From Struthio camelus (Eukaryota > Chordata > Aves > Struthioniformes > Struthionidae), in contig NC_090946.1 in the NCBI RefSeq assembly GCF_040807025.1, positions 83,016,641 to 83,080,640 on the forward strand: DNA of 64,000 nucleotides. Direction: 5' to 3'. Position 1 is the stretch's first letter; each line of letters begins with the position of its first letter. A program made the translations under genes and the position numbers. Below, piece by piece: positions 25,801 through 37,800 of this stretch. Under the pieces are notes generated by a model. That model saw only the letters and a program-made list of their open reading frames with translations. It had not been told where the DNA came from and did not search any database.

Positions 25801-28800
25801 GACCCTACACAAAACAAGTCTTAGACTTCAACAACTCTGCAAGTTTCTGAAAGCTAGACGCTAAGCATCAATTTACAACAGTTTAATCTAGATTTGGACT
25901 GAAAAATAACTTTTTTCTTTTCTCATCTATCACTCGGAATCCTTTGTGCTTCTTCTGTGTTACCTCCGTTTTGCTAGTTTGTTAAAAGTTATCAACATAA
26001 ACGCCTTATACGTTATGTTCAGGCTCTGGGTAGATGTTTGCACCTACCAGTCATCATCAGCTAAAAGTCTTAGGGCTTCTGTCAGTGCTGTTTCTGGTTT
26101 TGAAAAGGGTTGTAACTCTGATGGATCCATTATTTCTGGACTGTGAGTGACCGATGGGGTCCGGTCTTTATACTGTCCTCGTGCTCCAAGAGAAATTTCA
26201 TCTGTGAAGTCATAAAGCATACCAAATAATTGCCATAATCTGAAGAAATCAGTTCTTCAAAGGAAGAAAATATAAACAGTCTGAGGTTTATAAAGATTGC
26301 TGCTACTGAAGGACCAAGTTTTCAAAAAGACAGCTTTCTCTGTTACATCCTCAATCTATTAGCACACGTGAATGAAAATTTTTGCATACAACTAAAACTT
26401 TAAGAAGTTGCAAACACAAATGTTATTTTTTTAAATGTAAAAATAGACGCACAATGTGCTAAAGCATAACACAGTAAAACTTAAGGAGCCTAGGTCTGAA
26501 TTTATCTGAAAACTGAATTTAGTTATTTCTGTTTAGTAACAGCTTACCAGAATCTAACAAGGCTAAACCTTGTGTCTTCTTCAAACTGGATGTTCTTTTT
26601 AATGAAGGGCTCAAGGCGTTTTCTAATGAAAAAGATTCATTTCTTGACGATGCTAATATATCCCCATAGAGACTTAAATCTAGAAAACAGAAAGAAATAT
26701 CCAAACTAAAACAACAACAAAAAAATCAGAAAAAGAGAAATGACTTGTATTTTCAGTCCTAACTTGCTTTTTGAATTTTTTCAAATATTTCTCATACTCT
26801 CCACTGTTTGCACTATAAGACTGACAGAAATGACTATAGAGAGCAAACTGCAACGTAAAATTAATTCCAGTCATGCCTTATGTCACTAACAGTCATAATC
26901 TTTAATAATTATCCTAGAATTATAATTTTAACTTCAGTAGCATTTAATAGAACATTATTCATTTAAGAAAAACACTACTCCTCACTTTCTATTGTTATTT
27001 TTCCTGATTCATTCAGTTTGAGTGTTGCCCAAGAATTTTCTTCTTTTTCTTCCAGGTCTTTGACTTCATGATGCTCTCTGTGATTCTGTTCTTTTTCTTC
27101 TTTTCTCTTCTGCCTCATCTTATCCTGGGCAGATTTTGACAGGGCAAATTTCATCTGCACAAAATTAATCCACCCATTAGGAGATGCAACAGTAATAAAA
27201 CAAATCTTATTTTAATCTGAAATGTCACAGAACAAAAAAAAACTTCACATAACCAACTTAATTTGGTATCAGCAGTATTGCTAATTGGTGCCATTTATAA
27301 TAGCCCTTTTGAGAGGAGAATGCAAGTTCCATAACGGACTATGCCAGAAGATCAAATTTATTTCATAGCTATTTATCAATTAAAAAATGCCAGCCCGTTC
27401 CTGTCCTTATTTAGAGCGTACGAACAATCTGCAGTAGTCAATTTATTCAGAAAATGCAGCCCCTGTTTTATTTAATCATTGTTAGAAAAATAATGCTGAA
27501 TTACAAGAAACTTCTGGTGTAGGCTTAATATAACATTCTGCAAATTTCAGGAGAAAGAAACTGTTCTCATTATGGTTTGCAAAAAAAGTTAAACAAACCG
27601 TCAGACCAAAAATTTGCACATCGCCAACCAGATGCTGACAAAAGAGTTCTCATTATTAATCCAGCTTTAGTCTTCAAAGTATAATGGAACTCAGTGAATA
27701 ACATAAATAAAATGACTTGTATTCTACTGCCAGCCACCTGAGCTATGAACTAATGGTTTTCAATCAAACCCTTGTTTACCAGAATATACAGACCATAAAA
27801 CTATACTGAGCTGCGTTCATACGCAAAGCGAGACAATAAAATCAAGCTGAAATTCTTACCTCTTTTTCATTTTCAACGTAAAGATAAGCAGCACTGTTCT
27901 GCTGGATGCCTCTCCCGTAGATCCCTGATGATGGCTCAGCGTCCGGTCTGACAGCTTGGTCATCTCCATTCTCTACACCCGTTATGGACTGGCTATATGT
28001 TAGTGCAGAGCTTCCAAAAACACCTGAAAGGCATATCATGTTCCGTCCTCATCAAAATAACCGTTTCAGTCAGAAGAACTCAGCAAAAACTAACACAAAA
28101 GAAAGTAATTCCAGAAGATAAAAACATTGCTATTGTAATATTAGTGCCGATTTCCAACCAAAGGTGCTCTTACATAATTCTAACGAGTACAATGGATGTG
28201 TACATGTGTGCATACCTGGCTACAAGGAGCACCTAAACACTTCATAATTGGCCAGCGTTCTTCGTTGTTTACAAAAACAGTGTAATAAAACATATTTCTC
28301 AAAAGGAATGGAACAGCATAGCATGTAACTGCAAAACTTGAAAGCTAACTCTTTATATTTACTGTGTAAACTGGAGATTGTCTACAATTTAAAATTTTTT
28401 TTAAGGAATCTACTTCAGTTCCCCTTCTCCTACTCTATAGGAAGGCATTTTCTCATTTTAAAAACACGATGAGACCTAGGAAATAATTTTGTTTTTGTAA
28501 TACCTTTACCAACAACTGCTACTGAGTCTTCAGACAGGACCCTTGGTGAAATGAAATCTAGGTTGTTCATTTGTTGAAAACTAGAAGTCGACCCTGTAAA
28601 ACCTTAAAAAAACACACACACAGATAATGTAAACCATGCAGTTTACTCTTTGGTAGATGTTTAAAATTTTTTTTTGGAACATACTTTACATTAATCTATA
28701 TCATATACACCGCAATTACGATGTAGGGAACAGTAGTTTCAGTGGATTATTCCTAGTATGTTCTCAGTATTAAAACGTCACAGTTAGAACTGAAATAAAA

Positions 28801-31800
28801 TATCTAATGGCTTAAGTCCCTTAATTTTACCAAAGGACAACGAAGTAATTTAAACCCATAAACTTTTAAAGCTATTAATATTCAGACTGAGATAAATAAC
28901 ACTTTGATCTTTTTTTATTCCATGGCGTTTCCTGATCTTTAATTTTAACCGGCACTCTAATTTTAGTTAATGTCAAACCCCCCCACCCCACTGCTTAGAA
29001 TAGGTTTAAAGACTAGAAGAGAGGGAATAAAGCTAAACACTTTGAAATGTATTTTCTATAAAAGCTATTTCTAAAAAGGATATATAACCTTTTTGCCATA
29101 AATGAGAGGTCAGATGAACAGTAACGTAGCAGACTCACACACCTTTTGAATGCTTAAAACTTCTTTGGTGTTCTATGTTTTGACTTTTAAAAATAGTAGG
29201 TGACACTTCCCTTTGCTTCTTATCTTCAAAATCTCCGCATCCATTGCCACATCTCAAACGCTGGCCAACTACGCTGACATTTGAAGTCCCTTTGTCGTGA
29301 AATGTTAGCCCTGGAAAAGGAAAAATAGCAAAAAAAAATATAAAAAATTCTGTGCAATACAGGACTCTCAAAAAGTCACACTTTCAGAGACACTCAAACT
29401 CTTTTTCTGTATACAGTGGGAGCATTCCTTCCCACAGGAATCTGAACATGCCAGCAAAGATGGTCAGGGTCTTTTCTTCCTTCTCATGCAAAGGCTCTTG
29501 TGTACCGACACATCCCAGTTGAAAATCTAACCCAAAGCTTGAACATTTGTTTTTATTTAAAAGTCTTTCAAACATGAACACTTAAATACTAATTAATTCA
29601 TCATTAAAAGCAAAATTAAGTCGTGATTCAATTAACGGAAAATAATAATAATGAAAGCACAAGAAATCTTTCCTTTTCACAATGTTATGAGAACATAAAA
29701 CATTTTCATATTAAAATAATTAACAACAGAAAACGAGCATTTTTGTATCTGCAAAACATTTTCAATATATTGTAGTCTTGGTAGAAAAAATACTGATTAC
29801 TTCTGGGATCCTTTAAAGGATCATTTCTGTTTTTCCAAATACCTCTAAAATTAAAACATCTAAAGACAAATGTGTTTCTATACATGCATTTTAATATATA
29901 TTTCATAAACTCCATGGAATTTAGACAGCATTTAAACGAAGACACGGCCAAGATGACTGACTGATCCGACTCAGATAAACCAAACGACTACAGCGATCCA
30001 GGCTTCTTCCTTACCGCAGGACGAGGAACAGCTAGACAGCAGCTCTGCTCTCCACAGGCAGAGTCACTGCAACACGCAGGAAGATTTTGACGCGTTTCCT
30101 AACATCTACCTACACCTACCCATCCTGAGGGTCCATACCGATATAGAAACTATACTAATACACCTGACCGTGACACAACAGATCAAGAGCCGCAGTGAAA
30201 TCCTCGGAGCCGTTTCTTGTGTTCTCTTCTTCAGGGCAGAACTGGAAGAGACTGTTTTGTTCTGTTAGGGGCTGGAAACTAAGGAAACGTTTTGCTGTGG
30301 GATGCTTGAGCTGGAAAGGCTCCTCCAGCGAGGAAAACTGCGGACTGTGCCCTAAGATCAGTCAGCATCTGGACTGCCCTGAGGTCCTCCGGAAAATTAC
30401 TGTACAGCCAGATCCCCTTGAGGTTCAGAGACTCCTTGACGGAGAAGTTCTGCGCTGCCCCCGAGAAGGCCAGGTGTTACCGTGTGCCATCCAGCAGAAC
30501 CCCGAGGTCACGTAGCAGGGACTGACACGTTAATTGCTTTGAGCGTTGGGTACAACGGCCTTCTCTGGCCGCTGAAACTGTCAGGGACCAGCAGAAAGAT
30601 GGAGGTACAGGCCTGATAGCCGGCCGACAGATTTTTCAAGGCACCAGCTATTAAAAACTGCACAAGCTTACAGGTTACCAAAGGAACGTCGAAGTCAGCA
30701 ATGCCGGAAAGCTAACATCCCTTCCACTGTAACAAGCCTAACAGAAGCCGATCTCAGAGAAACAGCTGAAGCAATCTCAGACCAATTAGCAAAAGTCTTT
30801 AACATACATGAGAGAGGAATAATTTCCCAGAATAGCAGAAAAGAGCAAAAGTGTTGGAAATCTTTAAAAAAAAAAAAAAGGGGGGGGGGGGAGGAGGAGC
30901 CAGGGAACAACAGACCAGTATGCTGGGCAATTCAGTTCCCAGGACAGTATCAGGGCAATTAAGATATTTGGAAGTGCCCATCAGAAAACAAGACGCTCAG
31001 AGAAACCTATTCTCCTTTTACAACATAGTAACAGACCTTCTGGGCAGGAAAGAAGTGAGAGACGCCATGTACCATCCCAGGCATATGTACTCAGAGTAGT
31101 TGCCTTGATTGTCAAAATGCGGGATGCATAAAGTGGGGTTCCACTACAGGCTGTTTAGGACCTGGTACTATTCAATATTTTACCCAACAGCCTGTATGAT
31201 GAGACAGCGTACTAAGTTTAAAAAAAGGACATCAAACGGGAAGCATACATGCATGCCTGAGGACAGGATCAGAATTCAAGGAGCTCACGATAAAGTAGAA
31301 CGATCCCACAGGACCAGGCTGCAATACAAAAGGAGAAGTACAAGATTCTACAAAAAGGATGGGACTAATTTTGCATGTGTTACAACACCTAAACCATAAG
31401 CTCTAACCTAAGCTTTCGAGGCCTCCTCTGCAATCAATGGAGAAATATACTTCCATGCAGCAGCTCTTCACATACTAACACAGAGGTCTTACCCGGCTTA
31501 CACGAATCACCCACTGTAGGAACCTCCCTCCCTCTGAAGACCGAGGGAGTTCTAGACTAACAGCTGTAAGAGATGTCTACGCTTTAGCCTGCCACAGTTG
31601 GGCAAGGCAAGCCCCAGCCACAGGCATGACTAATCAGTCATATAAAGACAGTGTGGGAAGTAAGTGGCAAAAAGGCAAATATTATACTGGGATATATCAA
31701 CAGCTGCACGGGTACTCGTTGCGATCCTTCTACTTCATTCAACTCTAAGAGCACAACAGGCACTGCGTTTCAAGAAAAGAGGTAGATCTGTCGAAAAGAG

Positions 31801-34800
31801 CCTAGATGACAACAATAAGAACAACGAAAAGTCCATCAAGTGTATCCTATGAAGGGAAGTTGCAAAAAATGGGGGTTAGTCCAGAGAACAGAAGATAAAA
31901 GGAAAAAAAGGAGTAATCTTCTGATACATAAAATGTTGCTGCTTAGAAGAAAAAAATATTCTATCTTTGCTATTAAAAACAAAAAGTAATGGGATGAAAT
32001 TACAGTAAGGGGGATTCAGGTTCAATGTTCCAAAAAAACTTGTACTTGGTGAGAACAGTTAAATGCCAAACTTATTTTTACAAGTTCTACAAATTCTAGT
32101 ATAAAAACCTCAGAGCTTTGTGAGACTTGACTCGCATGATGGGCCAAATCCAGTTAGTAGTTGGGGGGAAGCTATTCCAACCTAGCCAGCAATGGAATTT
32201 TCTTTACCAGTTAGCTGCACACGTATTCATGGACCTTATCAGTAAAGTATGCTGTCAGCTCTTCACAACAGGTCTAGCGCTGTGCATTCTGGTTGATTAA
32301 CTGGGTCAGTAAGCAAAATAATCGTGCTGCTCATCATTTTATACTGAAGTCAACTTCTCGCAAAAGGTCTTTTCATATAATGAATGCGAAATGATTAACC
32401 ACAATATTTATTACTGTATATCTGCAATATTTGCTTTCCAGCTTAAGCTGTTACTTGACAAACCTATTAGCTGATTTATCCAAAGAAAAGAGAAAAGTAG
32501 CCTTAGCTACACTGAGGAGCAATTGCTACAGTTTCCGAAAAAAAGATAACCCGTTGCAGTAGCCAATGTTGTTTTAGGAATGTGATAGCTTTGCAAATTC
32601 AGTCTTGTAAGACACCCTCCAATCGTAATAGTACCAAGTTTTGAAAGTTTTCCGAAAAAATACATAGCTGCTGAGGCTCCAAGAGGGTGCTTTGGAGCAG
32701 TCATTGGGAAGAGAGGTCAGAAGAGAACTCTGTGGGCTCCCTCCCTCAGCTCTTTTCCTCTAAGAAAACATCTCCATCTAGTTCAGTCAAACTTGATTAA
32801 ACATAAACAATCATGAACAATCAATTTCTGTCCATTATATTAATCTGCAGTTACCTGCAGTTCACTATACGCATGAAATAGAAAACTCAAGTTCAGCGAT
32901 GCTGTTCTATGAGGAAATTAACTGCTTGCAACCTCTTGACCCTTTCTACCTTTATCCAGCTGGTGTCCAATGAATTTTCAAACAATACCGCTTTGAATTT
33001 TGAAGTGCGCGTACTCACAGGTGGCATTTGTATTAACACATTTTATCATGACATAGAAAGAAAGAAACCCTTAAATATCTTCTCAGCTGCAGTACTACAG
33101 AATAATCTCAGTTTGATCAAATAAAGTCTAGCAATTATCTTTTTTTTAAGCGCTCAAGGGACAAGATCTCATTGAACAAGTAAGAACAAAGTCAGAACAG
33201 ATACTAGCCAAAGTGATCATTCTGTCACGCTTTGGAAGTTATATATTGATAAATGCAGTAAAAATACCTGTGCTGGAGCTATGTTCTGTCACATTAGTCT
33301 CTCTGTTTCTTGCTGAAGATATTCTTGCAGGCTGTGATTTGTTGCCAAGTAGTGGAAAGATGTCTGACCTGTTACAATATAAAATACATTTTTATAAATG
33401 CAATTCTACACACTAGTCAAAGCCCACCGGAACAATATTTTCTAGCAGAGACATAAGCATATTTCAGTTTCTCTTCTCCAATATATTTTGTGGACAAGTA
33501 TTTCCAGTATATTCCTGCAAGTGTTCACACTGAGTAGAAAAGAAAATTAATTCAGTAGAAATTATTTCATTAGCAGCTCCACTATGAAGGAGAGCATACA
33601 GACAAGCCTTAACAGTAGACTTTACAGCAGGAGCAAAATTAACACACATTCAAAAAGCTAAGGAACCATTTGTCCAGGGGACTGACACTGCTGACTCTCT
33701 CCACTGCTGTTATTAATTGGTATTAAATTTAATGCTGGTATTAAATTTAATACCTTGAATAGCACAGGTAACTGACTCTCTCCACTGCTGTTCACAGATC
33801 GTGTGCTATCCTCCACAACCTGACCGCTCAGACATAACCCTGCTCCGACAATAGCTCTTAGTAAGACCTGACCTCCCCCACCTCCCCTATCCCCGCGCAT
33901 TTGCCAAAGAATGGCAAATGACAGTGACCAAATCCACCGACTTTTGATTTTCAGAAATTAGCTGTGCTTCCAGTTCAGTTTCTAGCAGACAGATATTCAC
34001 CAGAAAAACACTGCTTCATAACAGATAGTCTTGATACTTCTTTTTTAAAATTATGCATTTGAATATTAATGCTTCAGCTTAAAGCTCTGCACCGTTACAC
34101 ACTGTTCTGGTCTACGTTAGAGTTGCAGAGAAACAGCAGCTGTTCCAGTTTCTGCTAGTATTGAAAACTAGAAGACTGACTTTTACATCCTGAGGAAAGC
34201 CCAATACATCAACAACTTCACTAACCCAAGCTCCCCCTATCCATGGTATCATATCAACGGATAAATCGATCCTTCTAAAAGTAGATACACAGAAAATCTA
34301 TATTTTTGTTGCCCACTGTGCCTATTTTGTGAAGATATAAAGCCAATTTCTAAGGCTGGTAAACCAGCATCTGAACTAACCTCTCTGAAGATCCAGTATC
34401 TGTGAATCCTGAAAAATATTAAGCTGGTGTTGTCACGGAATAATGGAAACGGTAAGTATTTCAGCATGCGTCCTTATTCAGAGCTGTTCTGGTCAAAACC
34501 TTGTCTCAAAGAATATCATACGCAGAAGCTTAGAGTCTCAATTTTTTGGGTATTCTTGCATTTTCATGCGTTACTTTAAAGGTTATTTTCAGAACTATAA
34601 TTCAGCAGTAGTACATATGTGGAAGACAGAAATTACCCTGAGACTCCACAGCCGTGAAAATCCTGTTTCTGAACCATTTCTGAGCCACAGAGGCTCCCTC
34701 TGTGTCAATAACCGTCCTTTTGTACGTCCCCACTTTTCTTTCCTGTTTTGTTAATACAGCTATATGCCAGTTATAAAAGGATACAGTTAGTATATACAAA

Positions 34801-37800
34801 AATACAAGGTATTCTTAGGATCAGAGCTACAAGCAGCTTTATCACGGGCTCCCAGAGTAGAAAGAAGATAGCGTTCTCCAGAATTTTCAAAATTTCACAA
34901 AATTCTTTTTCATAAAACAGAATTAAATACTGCTCATAAGCAACTGTGTCATTGCACTGCATAATCAAAACAACTCGTATCATCACACAATTTCTTTTTA
35001 GAAGAGCTCAGTGAAGGCATTTAAAGTTAACAATAGTCCATCAATAACAACATGGAAACAGTTCATGATTTGCAATAAAAAGAAACTTTTATGTTGTTTT
35101 CTTCTTAAAAAAAAAAAAAAATCCTGCCTAAACGTTCAGGCTGTAATAAGTAAACCTCCTAACTCAATCTCCTTCTTACTCATTTGTTTCGGCTATGGTT
35201 CACATACCTTCTATGACAGGCTAAAATCATGATAAAATATTTACTACCACTGGAAGGACTTCATCTGCATGACGTTTGATGGCTACAGCTTGGGGCACTT
35301 CCCAGTTAAAAACAGGAACAAACTGGAATAATATAATTAAGCAGCTAGTATGTAGATCAAAGTATTTTTAGGTAGGGAAATAATTCATAGATAGAATCAA
35401 GTATACAAAAATAAACTACAGATTGCACTCCTTGAATGTTTAACTAACACCAGCAGAGTTTCTGTGCGAGAACTTCAACTCAGAGTTAACATACGAGTTA
35501 CACTCACATTACTCTCCTCCTCTGAGGGACTGCGGACGTCGGTGAAGTCAGAGACTCCTGGCTGCAGGCTCCGCTCTCGCTACAGGAGCTCACGCTTGGG
35601 GAGGAAGCATGGGAAGGGGAATCCACAGACAGATCAAGTTTAAGAGCAGAATCAGGACTTTCAAGATCTGAAATGCTACTGCTTAGCTTTGCCCTCTTCT
35701 TAGCTGCACTGTTTCGTAGAGATCTAAGTGAACTCTGCATCTAAACAGGACCGAAAAGAAAACAACAGTATTTACTCACTGCACAGGGAAAAGGCTTTTT
35801 TAAGCAAAAGCAAGTATGTTTCTAAATGTTCAGCTCAATTCACTAAGAGGAGTTCAGCACGCATGCCTCCACTGGGCAACACCACTGAACATTTACATAG
35901 GCTATGCAGCATCTTAACGTGTTTTACTTCACAAGAATGATTATCATGCAAGTAAATGCGAATGCTGCACAGAGGCTGTATCCAATTTCCTTTCGCAAAA
36001 CACAAGAACAGATTCCTTGCAATCAGCTGCTCCTACCTTTTCCAATAAGCTAGACTAAATAAAGCGTTTGATGGCTGCAAGCACACAGAACTGGCATGTT
36101 GGGCCTCAGCCTTTTGCACTCTGAACTGCACAAAGCTGCGAATCCTGAAAGCTATGCCCAGCAAGTGCACCTCCTACCCTAATAAGCAGGAAAGGCTAGG
36201 ACAACTAGAGCTTCATGCACTCAGAAAAAAAACAGTGTTTCTTCCCCAATGCGTTCAATCTGTTTAGCACGGCACATTACTTTCCGTAGCGACTATGAGA
36301 AGGAAGAAAAAGATTGTGAAGCAGAGCCATCAAGTCCTACTGCAACTGCTCTCACATCCGTGGGGACTAAGGACAGGATTTGAGATTCCAACAATTCCTA
36401 TGAGCTGCGACCGAAACAAGCACAGGCTGCTTGGGACCAAGCTGGGAAGATGACAGAAACGCAAGCAAACGCAACGCCTCTGCTTCTCGCAGAGCTAAGG
36501 CCGCGAGGGCTCCAGACAGTGCTGCTGAGGGCAGGCGGATACAGTCCCACCTCCCCGCCAACGCTGAAAACACGAGGCGCGCCCGTGCAGCATCTTCCCG
36601 TGTCCCCTACCAGGGCTGCTAACGAGCGTTCCTCGAACATCAGGGGAGCTGGGCAGCAGAGCGAGTGACCACTCTCTACCGCGCGCGGGGCACGGGGCAG
36701 GCAGCAGCGCAAGCTCGCCCCCCCGCGAGCGCGTCTCGCAGCGTCCCCGACGACCCACGCGGCTGAGAAGCAGCCCTGCAGGGTACGCAGCTACGGACTC
36801 CAGACTACTTAGTGGGCCCATAATAAATCATAACGAAGGGAAACGCTAGAATAAGTCTGTTTGACAAGTCTCATGAGCCACAGAAGGGACAGATTTAAAA
36901 GGTATTAACTATTTCAACTATTTCCTAAGAAATTCGCATGTTGACTGGCGCACTCAAGACACTGGCCATTGAATATACCTAACGGGCCCAAACCATCACT
37001 AGTGAACGTTCACTTCCAGGAGAGATGACCTGCCAAGCCTAACGTCCAAACTGTCTGTGTTGCACCTGCGTTACACGGATGAAGGCGAGACCACATTCGT
37101 CCAGCTTCACGCCAGATTTTCTCATTTTACCCAAGAGTGACTGAACTCTAAGACAGCTAAGACATGCTGCAGTATCCAAGACAAACTTCAACAAACCGGG
37201 AAGACTAGGGAAACTCAAAGTCAAAGGAACCCTTCGGTCATAAAGTTATTAGGTGGTCTGGACCCTTTGTTCTAACCAAAGAAAGAATTATTATTTAAAT
37301 CTGATATGAAATTTAAACTTAATTCTAGACAGCGAGAACAGAAACTGTATAAATGCCTATAATTCGTCCCTCGGTACCACACGATGATTTCGGCTCTCAG
37401 AAAAAGAAGAGAAATTCAGATACGTCTGGAAGAAACACAGGAAGTATGCTTCGACATGGATATTTATTGCTTTAATTAGCTTCTGTCAGTCACTCTTATC
37501 TTATTGAAGATCTGCTGTACTTACGATAGTCACAACATTTAAGTCAGCAAATATTTATTATCTTCTGACACTTTAAAAAAAATCCATCAATTCTTAGAAG
37601 TGTGTAAACTCATATTTAAACCAACCTCTTCTTGGTCGACCTCCTTGTCATCGACATTCAGCTCTGAGAGATCAGCTGCAAGCTTCCTATCCACTTCGCT
37701 CATCCACATGTCCCCACGCTCTTCGTTTCTCCACTTTGTCACACTGAATTCAATCTTGTCCGGCAACGGGCTAGCGACACGGGGTATGGGGGGGACTGGT

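Noticed and set aside
32255-32337. Possible second C/D snoRNA on the minus strand (TCATCAT at 32331, TCAG at 32255)
   Set aside because: The boxes are spaced acceptably but there is no adjacent terminal stem, unlike the 398-481 candidate.
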